Below, in pieces: positions 46,500 to 57,892 of a stretch of 64,000 bases of DNA. Below the pieces are notes generated by a model. The model did not search any database. It saw only the letters and a program-made list of their open reading frames with translations, and was not told the origin of the DNA. A program made the translations under genes and the position numbers. The stretch comes from Camelus bactrianus. Taxonomy: Eukaryota > Chordata > Mammalia > Artiodactyla > Camelidae. Numbering within the stretch: the stretch's first letter is position 1; the number at the start of each line of letters is the position of its first letter. The stretch lies in NCBI RefSeq assembly GCF_048773025.1, contig NC_133541.1, forward strand, positions 113,057,912 to 113,121,911. The letters run 5' to 3'.

Positions 46500-47750
46500 T
46501 AGCGGATCCAGTCAAGTCATGAGACTCATCTGGTTTTTTTCCCTCTTCTAAAAGTAATGTCAAAAGAGTAGAAATAAAAAACATGCTCACCTTGAAAGAC
46601 TGTGGGCAGATTTCCTTAATGCTGCTATTGCCCTGAATGTACCAGAAGTATTTCAGGCAAATTTCTTTCAGATCTGGTTGACACGCCAACCCTTCTGCCC
46701 AGCCAGAGGCCTCTCACTCATATGCAAATTCTTTCCACTCATCTATTCTGACAACTGCTGGCTTTAACCTCTCTTCCATGGTTTTACATGCTACTGGCTC
46801 TTAATGTGTTTAAATAAACCTGTTCTTTTTGAGGAGCCAATTGCATGAATTGTATTTAGAGAAACTGATGGGTGACTGCCTCACTGTCACATCCACGTGC
46901 TGGCCCTGCTTGAATGTCATTCACCACATTTTCCTGTGATGAACTCTTAGCTGTTTCCAAAATTAAATTCCCCAAAGCAAGAATTAAAAGGTAATGCCAT
47001 GACTATATGACCTCTAAAGATACTCCAAGGTGAACAGAAAACAGATAACCTAGGTGACTTGGAGGTGAGTCAAAATGACAGTGTGAGTCGATGTTGTTGC
47101 CTGCATTACTGATGATAATCAATATGTAACACATGATATATCATCAGTATGTCACTGGTGATAATCAATAACCCAGGGATGGATACCACATCCGGAGTGG
47201 GGCACTGAATTCTTACATCTGGCCATAAAAGGAGAGATACAAATGCATACAAGGCGAAGACAAGTAGAGGAGAGAAGGGACCAGAAATCGTGTCCCAGAA
47301 GCAAGGCAATGTGAAGAAATGTGAGGTTCCCCTTCCAGTGTCTGGAGCATCACTGCCAGGTAGAAGAGAGTGTAGACGTGTTCTATGTGAGCACAAGGGG
47401 TCCAACTAGGACCAGGAGGCAGATGCCATCTGAAGACAGACTGTGTTTTAAACATTTCTAAGTCTCAGAAGTGCCCTGGGGTTGAGTGGACTTCCTTGGG
47501 TGTGGTAGTGAGTTCACCATCACGGAAGGCATTCAAGCCTAGTGTGGAAGATCACTTAGCAGTGACGTTGCGCAGATTAAAGGATGAGGCAGAGAATGTG
47601 GGGTCTCTAAAGAACCTTTCACCTGCCGAACTGAAGCAAGACAGGATCAATGACACCAATAGATGGTTTTAAAAAAAGAAACCTTCAAAGACTTATTTTG
47701 ACAAATCACATGATATACCCCCATCCTCAATCCTAAGAAAAAGTGGGTAC
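46500..47750. other. TIMD4 3' flank / 3' UTR region
   Basis: Non-repeat DNA beyond the TIMD4 stop. An imperfect direct repeat (TGATGATAATCAATA at 47110 and TGGTGATAATCAATA at 47155) lies here. No canonical polyadenylation signal in minus-strand sense was found, so the transcript end is not set. Confidence 0.4.
46722..46729 (+). promoter_or_regulatory. Octamer motif ATGCAAAT downstream of TIMD4
   Basis: A perfect POU/octamer site about 1 kb beyond the TIMD4 stop, in non-repeat DNA. A single octamer is expected by chance about once per window of this size, so function is only a possibility. Confidence 0.15.
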
Positions 47751-47751
47751 A

Positions 47752-47824
47752 TCAGAGTGTGAAAAGACCATCTTCATCTTCTCTTCCATTGAGGACATTT
47801 TTACCTTCTCCAACATTTTCTAGC
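47752..47824 (-). CDS. TIMD4: TIMD4 last coding exon (cytoplasmic tail end and stop)
   Basis: Encodes the end of the cytoplasmic tail of T-cell immunoglobulin and mucin domain protein 4, a phosphatidylserine receptor that tethers apoptotic cells on resident macrophages. Read on the minus strand, a good acceptor (CTCTTTACAG) precedes the exon, which enters in phase 2 and reads LENVGEGKNVLNGRE then DEDGLFTL and a TGA. The ending GREDEDGLFTL matches the human TIMD4 C-terminus as I remember it. Relative to human, four residues (DVQH) after NVLN are missing, and the tyrosine of the human LDYIGDSK segment is absent here. The 3' UTR runs to lower coordinates; I found no canonical AATAAA in the first kilobase, so its end is undefined. 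Confidence 0.93.
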
Positions 47825-47929
47825 CTGTAAAGAGAGAAGAGAGGCTGATTAAGAGAGGCTGAAACACCAAAACCAGAAATAAATGGGTGCTGCTCAATTA
47901 CAAAGCAACTAACCAACTGACCAAAGGCT

Positions 47930-48010
47930 GTTAGAGTTAAAAGGGCTCAGAGTTCATCCAGTCCAAGCCTCTCATTTCACAGATGGGAAAACTGAGGCCA
48001 CAGATGTGCC
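47930..48010 (+). repeat. MIR-like fragment in TIMD4 intron
   Basis: CCTCTCATTTCACAGATGGG and AAAACTGAGGCCACAGA are the MIR-type core. Confidence 0.5.
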
Positions 48011-48898
48011 AATCTATTGTAATAAGGGAATGTAAAGTTTCTGTATTGGCAAAACATAAAACCATGATCTAAACGGGTTTATTTACCAAGAGGATCTTCA
48101 AGGATGACTTTGAAAAGTTACCTGGCTAACCCTCTTGGGAATATTTATTTGTTAATAGATATTGTGGTACTGATGCAATTATTAAGTGAAAGCAAAGTCA
48201 TCACAGTTACACCAAATCTTTTCATTTCTTTTGCAAAAAGCTACAGAACAGGACAGGTGTCTGAAATCCCTTTCCAGAGACTCTTCAAATTATTAAACAC
48301 AACAACAACAACAAAAAACAAAACAAAAAAGAAATATCCAAATGTTACAGTCACAGATTACCCAGACATATAATCAGGAAACATGAAAATGATATGGCTT
48401 CTACAATTTATTAGAATTTATTTCTCTTTCAATAAAGCTAAGACAATATTATTAAAAACAAACAAAGAACTGCTCCCATGGTCTAATTTGGCAGAGGGAT
48501 TAAACCCAGGAATGACATTGTACGTGTTTTTTCATTTTCCACACTGCCAACTCTCCTCTCAATGAACTCCAATTTAACAATGTCCTTTTAAAATGAGTCA
48601 CCCAGAGTTGAACAAATAATGCGCAGAGTGACATATCACCTTCCTTCGTTTGCATGCCATACTTCTGTTAATGCACCCTGCCTCTGTATTTGCATTTTGG
48701 ACAAATAACACAAGGTTAGACCAAGACAGAGGTTAATGTGATCTGAAGCCTCACATCTTTTTCACCTCTGATGCCACATCTCTCCAACCCTGTGTTTAAT
48801 CAGAACACAAGCAAAGTCATTAAACCACTGACTAGTATCTAATCATTTGTAACAGCGTGTATAATCATTACAACAATCAGTCATGCAAGATGAATTAC

Positions 48899-48938
48899 CT
48901 TGTGTGTTTCTGGAAACAACTGGCTTCCATGAGTTTCC
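48899..48938 (-). CDS. TIMD4: TIMD4 exon: proximal cytoplasmic tail
   Basis: A 40-nt exon with acceptor CTTGTCTTTTCAG and donor AAG|GTAATT on the minus strand. It enters in phase 1 from the transmembrane exon and leaves in phase 2, and reads GKLMEASCFQKHTR. Human TIMD4 (from memory) has GKLMETYCSQKHTR, so similarity is high over the whole exon. Skipping this exon would bring a stop into frame at the start of the last exon, which supports it as constitutive. The TY pair of human is AS here, so the tyrosine is lost. About 1.1 kb separate it from the last exon, with no repeat that I recognise. Confidence 0.93.
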
Positions 48939-49611
48939 CTGAAAAGACAAGGCCACGTTAGAAGCAGAGTGGCTGTGCTTATGTGAAACGCTGGGGGAGG
49001 CCCAAGGCTACCTTACGACGTGCACAGGTGGTCCAAAGGTGGGAATTTTTAGGACCTGGATTTGGCAGAGAAAGCCATTCCTTCCCCCAGATCAGACTGC
49101 TTCTTAGGCTCCAGCTAGTGCCCATTGTTTACAAGGTTGTGCCAACATTGTGGGCAATGGTGTTAAGTTGCTTTATTCTGGAGTCATTTGAATGTCATTT
49201 GAATTAAGGCATTCACTTGGCTTTAAAACACCTTCTTAGGAGACTACCCAGAATTTCCAAAACTGTAACATGCCTTTGTGTATGAAGGCTAAGGTCAGGC
49301 TTCCACTAACTTCTAAATTTCCTTCTGCAGTGCTCCTTAGGGGCAGATGTGGAGACACACCGGTTCCACTGCTGGTGCTCAAACAGCCTGAGATGGTTAC
49401 TACTAGTCATGGCTCCTCACTGACTCCCAGTTTCCACTAATGACTACAGAACAATTTTTTTTCCCCTTTTTACAACAGGAGCAGGTGCCACGTGCCTATA
49501 CGTTGCATGAAAACTACAAACTGCTTTATGACTCCTTCTTGAATGAAACTGTTTTTGAGGGAAGGGCGGAATGCAAGTTCAAGGACCAGATATGAACCTC
49601 CATGTAACTTT

Positions 49612-49742
49612 CTGGAGGGGGATGGGGGTAGTTAGGTTTACTTATTTATTTGTTTTTCAAGGAGGTACTGGGGATTGAACCCAGGACCTTGTGCATGCTA
49701 AGCATGCGCTCTACCACTTGAGCTAAACCCTTTCCCTGAAAT
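49612..49742 (-). mobile_element. Camelid SINE (Vic-1 type) in TIMD4 intron
   Basis: rc boxes GGGGATTGAACCCAGGAC and TACCACTTGAGCTAAACC. Flanks TCCATGTAACTTT (49599-49611) and TCCATGTACTTTT (49743-49755) look like the target-site duplication. Same transcription sense as TIMD4. Confidence 0.93.
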
Positions 49743-50261
49743 TCCATGTACTTTTGCACATGATTTCAAGTGATTCAGTTGTCCACTGAGGTCTGTCTGT
49801 GGACCCTAGGTTAAGAAAACTTGTTTTGAGGAAATAAGTAAGAAGATTGGGATCATTCATGGCTCTCTTCCTGGGGCAATCCTAGCCAGAGGATGAGGCT
49901 GGGCCACCCAGGAGAGTGATAAAAACAGTGCTTTCGACTTAAGGCCATTAGGAAGATGAAATGAGCGAGGCAAATCAAGGGTGAGAACCGGCACAGAGTA
50001 AGTGTCCAATAAATAAAGTTGTTCTTATTTTTTAAAATTTTCTTTCCCCAAATCTAAACTCTATCAGGGGAACGAAACGCGAAGCCTTTAGCATCTTAGG
50101 CAGAATGAGTTTACCTGTTACCTCCTTGACAGGAGTGATGACAGAAATGGGACTCTAAGGAATGGAGAAAGGGGCAGGAAGCAAAATCAATCCACTCCCA
50201 GATCCCACTGGAGCTTCCAAAGCTCTGAAGGTTTCATCCCACCTGGTCCTGCCCTCCTTAC

Positions 50262-50355
50262 CTCGGAGACGAAAGGCCAGAAGCAGTAGCAAGAACACCA
50301 GCCCCAGGGAGGGAGCGATGATCATGAGCAGCTCGTAGTTGTTGGCCATACTTAT
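50262..50355 (-). CDS. TIMD4: TIMD4 transmembrane exon
   Basis: A 94-nt exon with acceptor CTCATCAG and donor CGAG|GTAAGG on the minus strand, in phase 0 and out phase 1. It encodes a short extracellular juxtamembrane stretch (ISMANNYE), the single membrane helix LLMIIAPSLGLVFLLLLLAF, and the stop-transfer basic residues RLR. The LLMIIAPSLG core is identical to human TIMD4 as I remember it. The protein is a type I membrane protein, so this exon anchors the IgV-mucin ectodomain and starts the cytoplasmic tail. The reading frame runs on past the donor into the intron, but the donor and the homology both place the exon end at the GTAAGG. Confidence 0.95.
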
Positions 50356-50808
50356 CTGATGAGACACAGGGAAAGCGTGTGGGCCACTCATTTCTGAACA
50401 GCCTCCTCATGTGAATTTCCTGTCACTATCACACCTTCCAGGGGCTGGCAGCTTCACTGCATCCCACCACCTTCTGCCCCAAACATCTCAAGATCTAAAC
50501 AAAGCCAGTCTTACAAATTAGACCTTGTTAAAAAAAAAAAAATCTTGGAAAATCTGAAACAATTTTATCCAGACCCCCGCAAATTTTCCTAAGTCTAAAA
50601 CATCAGGCAGCTGGGCTGTGGGGTCTGAAGATTTTAAAAAATCACTGGGCTGTGAGCTGTGCTCTCCACTGTCGAATCTCCTTGCTGGCCAGTTCCCAGA
50701 TCCTCTCGGCTCTGCCTAGCCCTGTGCAGCTCTTCTCCTGGCTGACTCAGACTTCTAGAGGCAATAAGATGAAAGACGAAGTGGAACTCAATTTCAAAAC
50801 GTCTGCAG

Positions 50809-51242
50809 CAGTGGTTCTCAAAGTATAGCCAGGGGACCCATGAGATCAAAATGATTTTCCTGACACAGAATTTGCCATTTTTACTGTCATTCTTTTATGA
50901 GACGTACAGTGGAGTTTCCCAGAGGTTACAGTTACGTGACGGGTGATGTGAAGATGTCAGTGTTCTGATGATGTAATATGCAAGCCGATACGAGAATCTC
51001 TCTCTCCTATTGAGCCAGGCATTAAGGAGACTTGCAAAAAATGTAAAAAGAATCCCACTTTTCTCAGTAATATTTTTTCACTTAGGCAAATGTAGTTATT
51101 TTTCATAAAATTTTATTTATGGTAACGTGTCATGGGTTCCTTATATTTGTTTTTAAATGAATGTATATTGTTTTTAATTTCTCAGCTTTTAATTTTTATG
51201 AGTGTGAAGGGGCTCTGACAACAAACAGTTTGAGAAGCACTG
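50809..51242 (+). mobile_element. Charlie-type hAT deletion derivative, both ends and TSD present
   Basis: Starts CAGTGGTTCTCAAAGTATAG and ends AACAGTTTGAGAAGCACTG, terminal inverted repeats. Internal text (ATTAAGGAGACTTGCAAAAA, ATGTAAAAAGAATCCCACTT, GTCATGGGTTCCTTATATT) is the 3' end of an autonomous Charlie transposase region, joined to the 5' end by an internal deletion. 8-bp duplications GTCTGCAG (50801-50808) and CTCTGCAG (51243-51250) match 7 of 8. It sits in a TIMD4 intron. Confidence 0.9.
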
Positions 51243-51814
51243 CTCTGCAGGCAGCATCTAGCTCCCTGGGGGCTACACCAGCTCCCGCTGGCCAGGCTCC
51301 ATCCCCTCCCTGTCCTTTCTCACACATCAGCAAGGGCAGGAGAACAACCTCTCGTGGAGGAGAGAGAAGAGGGGAGAAGAAAAAAGGAATGGGACCTTCA
51401 CTTTTCCTTTCTAGGTGTCTGTACCACCTGAAGGTTTTATATAAATCAGTTTGAATCACTTTTGTAATAATAAAAATGAATGACGGGGACACCCAGGAAA
51501 CAGAGGAACCCTGGTGACAGGTGTTGCTTCTGCAGGATGTCACTAATCTTGGGCCACACAGAGGGGACATATAATGATTTCAATGTCTTTGCGTATTTTT
51601 CTCTTTTTGAAGCATCTGTATGTGTAGAAGTAAGGATATCAGCATTATTTCTGCCAAGAGTACAAGTCTATAAGTGCCTTAACTCTTTCCTAACAGTGGC
51701 AATGCGTTTGGCCCTTAGATCTATCTGCTCTCCCTAGTTCGTTTCTGCAAACCTCTACTGTGGGTTTTAAAAATCTAAGTCATGTACTTCAACATACTTC
51801 ACTGAAAATTTTAC

Positions 51815-51861
51815 CTGTTCTGATTCAACTCCATGTTGCACAAAATATATCGTCTCAGATG
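51815..51861 (-). CDS. TIMD4: TIMD4 exon: membrane-proximal stalk
   Basis: A 47-nt exon with acceptor TTTCTCCTTCCTAG and donor CAG|GTAAAA on the minus strand, in phase 1 and out phase 0. It reads (A)SETIYFVQHGVESEQ. The human counterpart region is SDTAVPEQNKTTKTGQMDG; the similarity is weak, as expected in a fast-evolving mucin stalk. The call rests on the good splice sites, the exact phase fit to both neighbours and its position 1.5 kb upstream of the transmembrane exon. The Thr-rich run of the human stalk is missing, so this camelid stalk piece is shorter and less glycosylation-prone. Confidence 0.82.
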
Positions 51862-52159
51862 CTAGGAAGGAGAAAGAGAATAAAGTGTTTATATTTCCTG
51901 TGAGAGAACAGAATGCCACATCCTGAAACTGACATTTCAGTGGATGTATTTAATCTTTTAATCCCATCTTTCCTTCTTTACATAATTTAATTATGCACAT
52001 TTGTTTTGATATGGTTTTATCTAAAGCTCATCTGCTATCTAATACTATCCCATAGAACCATCCCCATTTTATAGATGGGTAGAGTGAGGCATTAGGCAGC
52101 AGGCAAATGATCTAAATTTTCTGTAAGCCCCAGCAATGCATTCAGGATGTTTATCCAGC

Positions 52160-53300
52160 AAGAAAACTTGTCAGTCTACCAGGTAACAAATGTTTATCAA
52201 GCATTTATTATAGGCCATGGATACGATACGTTAGCTGTACCACTGACTCTGTCAGTGGAATTTACAACTTAGTACAGAAAACCAAATTGAAACAAATAAT
52301 GTGAATACTTGAAGAAAACAACTGTGAAAAATTCTGGGAAGAAATGATATCATAGGGGCATGTCATAAGGGTGGCTGACATGTTCCAGAGTGTCAAGGAA
52401 AGCATCCTGGAGGACGGGAAATTTAAGCTGAGACACGAAATCTTTATTCATAACTGATAGTTGAGTTCAACGAAGGAAACATCCTGAGACTCCACTGAGT
52501 GCTCAGTGCAGTCTAGGCACTAAGAATGCAGAAATGAATTACAGCACGGCTCCACCCTCATGAAATTTACAGCACATTAGAGAAGGGAGACCGGAAAGTT
52601 ATTTCAGCCTAATAGGCCAACGGTAAGGATGGACAGACTGCTGGGGTGGCTGGGCAGAGGGCGAGGCACTTAGCCCAGTGACAGCTATCAAAATTAAGCT
52701 CCGTGAGAACAGCAGTCCTCTCTGCCTGCTCAACAATGGGACTCCAACACTGCCTGGCACATACTTGGTGCTCAGTAAGTGTTTGTTGACCGAGTCGCAT
52801 CTGAGCTAAGATTGTGTAAGAGTTAATAAAGCAAGATGGGGAAGGCATTTTAGGTAGAAGAGCAACAAAGCTACGGAAACAGGGAAGAGGATGGTTCCCA
52901 TCCAACTGGCAAGGGTCACTGAGGGTGTAAATGAGAAGTGGGGAGCGGCAGGGTTGGGACCGAGACGGACTCATGGAAGGTCTTCTGTTTCATGCTGGTA
53001 AGTCTCCCTTTAATTCCGTAAGCAGTGGGTAACCACAGAGACGTTTTCAACAGGCTACGGTCCAGTTAGAAGGATAAGAGAACAGCCAAGATGCGATTAG
53101 CATCTGACTCCAGGTCTGAAGTTCAGAGCTAGAGGAATGAAGGGAAAGAGACGGATTCCAGAAGTGCCTAGGAGAGAGATCAAGAGGGTATGTGGGGCGA
53201 GAAAGAGATGGGAGGCTTAGATAACTCAAAATTCCCTTCTTGAGACACCACGCCATTGCCTCAATGGTCCCTGAAGACCGGGAAGAGCAGAAGCAGCGAG
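52160..53300 (+). mobile_element. L2 fragments in TIMD4 intron
   Basis: AACAAATGTTTATCAAGCAT, GTGTCAAGGAAAGCATCCTG, GTGCTCAGTGCAGTCTAGGC, CTGCCTGGCACATACTTGGT and later GAGCAACAAAGCTACGGAAA: several L2 segments, partly out of order, so two copies are likely. Confidence 0.6.
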
Positions 53301-54504
53301 GCAGGGGGAGAAAGCACATGAGCTCAAATTCAGAGTCACTGAGCTTAAGGTACCTGAGGGTCAGATGGGCAAACAGTATTTGCATAACAAGCGGCTGATG
53401 GATCTGAAACAGAATCAAACTCACCAAAAGGTTGGAGATGGAGATACTGATTGAGGAGACCCAGTATCCAGGGAGCAAACAGCATCCTCAAAATGTGTAA
53501 GAAACCCAAGGGCTGCATGTCCAGAGAGAGAGAGAGCAGCAGGAACCCCGAGAAACCCCAGCACGTAACAGGCAGGCAGAGGAGAAGGAGGAAGAAATGG
53601 GCAGAGGGCAGAAGGTAAGTGCAGCACCCCGGAGCCAGGCCCGGAGACTGTCCAGGAAGGATGCAAAGTCATGTGTGCAGTGAAACGTCCCATAGAAGCA
53701 GAACAGAAAGCCACACATAGACCAGCCAAAGGTAACACCTATCCAGGCTAGAAATAACTGAAACGGGTCACTTTTGCCCCCATGTTTCCTCGCACTCAAG
53801 GCAAAAGGAGGAATGTGATAGGTTCCAGGAGGCTCATAATTTGGTACAAGAGAGCTTATTTGTTCGACAGGGGAAGGGATTTGCTGACTGCCCGGGAGCA
53901 CACACCTCAAAGGGGGAGACTCGGCTTGTGTTCATATCCTACAACACAGTTTCCGATGTTTTCCTCCCTGCCATTATCTCCTGGAGCTGGAAATTTGCAG
54001 GCAAGTATTCACAGTTCCAACCCTGTTCTGTCAAAATCCTGTTGTATTACAGTCATTTGTGATGGATAAGCCTGAAATGGAAACCGTCAAAGAGGAAAGC
54101 CAGCCTGGGTCAGTTTTGTCGTAGCTAATCTGTATTGGAGATTAGAATCGTCCAAGGGGAGAGACATCTTGTGAACACAAACACTGCTAAGTGATACCAA
54201 ACAGGACTTTTTCTCCTCCTCCTCAAAATGCCAAAAGCCCAATGGAAGTACTCACAAGGCTGCACTGTTGTACACCAAACAGCAACAAGAAACACACACT
54301 GATGGTGATTTTTCTTCCCGGTGAAAAACAGCGATGCTAACGGCTAGAGGGTGGGAGTTAGACAAGTTAGGACTCTTGGTCGTCATGTCGTCTGGGTTCT
54401 CCTGGGCCTCACATTTCCAAAGCCCCGAACTCTGCCATGAGCAAGTTCAGGCAAAGGCAAGGGCTGCTGAGAACTTGCACGAAAAGCAATTCTGTGAGAG
54501 GCGG

Positions 54505-54985
54505 AGCATTTGAATAATGATCTCCCCAGCCCCAAATCATGTTCAATCAGAACCTCAGATTGTGACCTTATCTAGAAATAGGGTCTCTGCCAATGTAATT
54601 AGTTAAGGATCTTGAGATTAAATCATACAAGATTTTGGAGGGGCCCTAAATCCAATAGCTGGTAACTTCACAGGAAGGGAAGAGGTCACAGAGACACACA
54701 GAGAGAAGGTTACAAGAAGACAGAGGCAGAGACTGGAGTGATGCTGCCATAAATTAAGGAATCCCTGCGGCACCAGAAGCTGGAAAAGGCAAGGAAGTGT
54801 TTCCCTCTAGAGCCTTCAGAGAGAACATGCCCCTGCCGACACGTGGATCTCAGACTTCCAGCCTGAGAACTGTGAAAGAATAAATTTCCGCCCACTCCCT
54901 TTTTTTCTTTTTTAAATTTCTGCCCTTTGAAGCCACCTGGTTTGTGATACTTGTTACCGTGGCCCTGGGCAACCGATACAGGAAT
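54505..54985 (+). mobile_element. MLT1 LTR (ERVL-MaLR) in TIMD4 intron
   Basis: Near full-length MaLR LTR: ATAATGATCTCCCCAGCCCC, TGGAGGGGCCCTAAATCCAA, CAGACTTCCAGCCTGAGAAC, AAGCCACCTGGTTTGTGATA, GGGCAACCGATACAG. Old, shared by eutherian mammals as a family. Confidence 0.85.
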
Positions 54986-55189
54986 GAAAAGAAGTCGACA
55001 TACGAAGAAAGTGAGTGGTCTTCAATGGGGGTGACCAGCCTAAGAGTCAGGAAATGGGCTCTGAGCTTATGTTTACTCTAAGAACAAACGGAATTAAAAG
55101 GCCTGGCGTTAAGCTCAAAAGAGCATCACTCCAGTATCATCTTATTACTAACATCCCATTGAACACTCAGTCCTCAGGAACAACTCCAT

Positions 55190-55320
55190 GGGTCAGATGC
55201 TACCCCATCCTGCCAGTGAAAAAACTGAGGAATGACCTAGGGCAGACAGGTCATGGGTGGTGAAGCTGGGATTTGAACCGGTCTGACTGCTGTCAACACC
55301 TATGCTCTTAACAACCTTAT
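55190..55320 (+). repeat. MIR SINE
   Basis: GTGAAAAAACTGAGGAATGA, GAAGCTGGGATTTGAACCGG, CACCTATGCTCTTAACAACC: MIR 3' half. Confidence 0.85.
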
Positions 55321-55659
55321 TATACTCAAGTTCAAGCATAATTGTACCAGGTAAATAGCACGTCCCACTGAGGCAAGAACGAATGTTCACTATAACGATT
55401 TGCACTGAATCTAGAAAACAAATAGTCCAGAGCAGAGGGTTCAGTGCTTACGCTGACTGTGCAAGTCAATCCATTAGGGATGGGGAAAATGAGAGCTTCC
55501 GTTTACATGTAGTTAAATTGCATCCTTGAAATATTTATTTGGGAAATATAATGGACATACTAATACAGGGGTGTGTTTGAACAAATGATCAAGAAATGTT
55601 TTACTACTAATAATACATTACTAATCTGGTCAAGAGAAGAAGAATGAGTCATGCGGAAA

Positions 55660-56095
55660 CCATGGGAGGCAGAATAATGACAGCCAAAAGTGTCCATGTC
55701 CCAACCTTCGGAATTTGTGATACGTTACCTTACATGGTGATTTCAAATCGGGAGGATTTCAAATCGGGAGGATTATCCTGGGCTATCCAGAAGGGATCAA
55801 CGTCAGGATATGTGATGTGGAAGAAGAGGTCAGAGGAAAACGGAGATCTGAGGCTGCTACGTTGCTGGCTGAAAGGTGGAGGAAGGGGCCAAAGGCCAAG
55901 GAAAGCAAGTGGTCCGTAGAAGCTGGAAAAGGCAAGGAAATAGACTCTCCCCTAGAGAATTCAGAAGGCACGCAGCCCTGCCAACACCTTGACGTTAGGA
56001 CTTCGGACCTCCAGAATAAGATCAATCTGTGTTGTTTCAAGCCACTGCCATGCTGCTAAGTTGTCACAGCAGCGACAGAAAACTAACACAGAGAC
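55660..56095 (+). mobile_element. MLT1 LTR (ERVL-MaLR) in TIMD4 intron
   Basis: GGCAGAATAATGACAGCCAA, CCAACACCTTGACGTTAGGA, CTTCGGACCTCCAGAATAAG, CAGCGACAGAAAACTAACAC. A second MaLR LTR about 0.7 kb from the first in the same orientation; the two are too different to be a pair from one provirus. Confidence 0.8.
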
Positions 56096-56539
56096 ACCGG
56101 TCTCTAAGATCTTCCAAGACAATGGCGGCTCTGGGGACGGGCACCAGGGACGAAAGGAAGATTGACTTTTTAGTGAAAAATGTTTTGTACGCTTTGCACT
56201 TTTGCCACGTGTGTGTATTATCTATCTTAAAATGAATTAAAGTGTAACAACAACAATAAAAGAATCTTAACCTTAACCATGCTTTTCCCAGGTCCATGTA
56301 CTGACCAACGCTTCTGATGAATACCAGATTTTTGTTTACATTAAAAAAATACCAAAATGCGGACCCCTTGGCAGCTAGAGTTCTCACTGCAAAGGAGTAC
56401 ATTGGCTTGCTGGTTTAATTTTAGGCTCTTGAGTTCTGGGTATGCATGGGTTCTCTGACAAAAGGGAATTCCTATAAAACTTAACCCCTGACCTCAGAGC
56501 ACTGTCAGGCTGCCACACGGCCTCCCTCACATTTTACCA

Positions 56540-56640
56540 CCACTAAGTATCTCACCCAGACTTCCTGTGACCTTGCGCAAGATGTTTCCTCTCTCTGAGC
56601 CACAGTTTATTCATCTGAAAATGCCAGTACTTCACCAACT
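56540..56640 (+). repeat. MIR fragment
   Basis: CTGTGACCTTGCGCAAGATG, TTTCCTCTCTCTGAGCCACA and GTTTATTCATCTGAAAATG are the MIR middle part. Confidence 0.75.
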
Positions 56641-56786
56641 GAGCTCCTATGTCCTTTTTGACCTTTCGATCGCTGGATAACTTGTTAGAAAGAATTTGAA
56701 TCATCTGAGAAAATTATCATTCCATAGTAATTTTTTAAGGTATAAAGCTATCCCCTTAAAAAGGGAAAGAGTCTGTAAATACTTAC

Positions 56787-56821
<35 letters not shown>

Positions 56822-56822
56822 T
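56787..56822 (+). repeat. (AT)7(AC)11 compound microsatellite
   Basis: AT run followed directly by AC run. Confidence 0.97.
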
Positions 56823-57169
56823 ATTTCTTGTTCCCCAAAGAAAACGAAGAAGAAACACTAAAAGGCTAAATACATCTGACTTTGAGTGGAAATACTGTAG
56901 GCAATTAAATTTTATTCTTATTAGTACTTGTCTATAATTTCTAAATTTTCTCAAATATGACAATTTTAACTGTAAAATATTCTGTGTATCATGTGTTAAT
57001 TACTGGAAACTCTGCAAGATGCCTCAGTCAAGGGCCAGCTGTTAGGGTGTGTGTCATTTCTCTGAAGCCAGGCCACAGCGATGCTCTAAGTGAAACTTTG
57101 AAGATAGCTGTCAAAAACTCATTAACCCACAGCCAAAGAAGGGCTTTTGTGGTGCTATGAGAAAAGTCA

Positions 57170-57475
57170 CCTCTTCAGATCGGAGTACTGACATTTAAAG
57201 ATGTAACAGGATATATAATATTAGTTATCTTAACAGGTCAAAAATGATTTGATTTTTTAAAATAATGAGGACTGGTGAAGTCCAAGTAGAATTTGTAGAC
57301 TCTTTAATTGTATTGTGTCAATGCAAATATCTTGATTTTGATAATATACTGTAATAATGTAAGATATTACCACTGAGGGAAGCTGGAGGAATGTATAGAT
57401 GTCTCTCAACTATTTTTGCAAGTTTGTGTGAGACTAAAATTATTTGAAAATAAAAAGGTTTTTTTTTTTTAAAAT
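57170..57475 (+). mobile_element. L1M 3' end in TIMD4 intron
   Basis: TCTTGATTTTGATAATATAC, ACTATTTTTGCAAGTTTGTG, GAGACTAAAATTATTTGAAA, ATAAAAAGG then T/A-rich tail: the L1M-class 3' UTR. Ends about 420 bp from the 57.9 kb TIMD4 exon. Confidence 0.7.
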
Positions 57476-57892
57476 GGCATCAACATTAGCAGTTTCATAC
57501 AGTTCAATCTAAACCATGCATGATAGTAACCTTGCAGCAAAGACTTGTTGAACAGAAATGTGGAATGAATTTTAAAGCCAGTTTTAAAAGGAATAGAGAA
57601 TGATTTTGTAAACAATTTGAAAATTTTTGTAAAAAATAATAAGAGATGTTACTCTGTTTTAAAGGGAAAAAAAACCAGATCTGAGCGGATATAGCCCCAG
57701 CTGTTCCCAGTAATTATCTCTTCACCTTGATCATTTGGGGCAAGGGCTGGGGAATGTTTGGAATATAAAGAACTTCGACTTTATAGTGTCTTAACTTTTT
57801 ATGTCACAAGAGCATGGACTTATTTTGGAACCTGAAAAATCAAGTTAACAAAAGTAAATGTTAACACTAAGGTACAAAAACACCATCTTTAC

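Noticed and set aside
53419-53504. A TIMD4 stalk exon (frame with SPQSVSPSPT ending at a GTGAGT donor)
   Set aside because: The acceptor is poor in pyrimidines and the exit phase does not fit the 51.8 kb exon.
53782-53910. Frame reading PNYEPPGTYHIPPFAL on the minus strand as a stalk exon
   Set aside because: No flanking splice sites in the right phase; likely part of an old repeat that I cannot name.
54253-54345. A signal-peptide-like exon (RKITISVCFLLLFG) before a GTGAGT donor on the minus strand
   Set aside because: No start codon in frame, no good acceptor, and its position within TIMD4 would put a signal peptide in the middle of the gene.
54505-56095. The two MLT1 LTRs as ends of one provirus
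   Set aside because: Too different from one another, with MIR and unique DNA between and no internal retroviral region.
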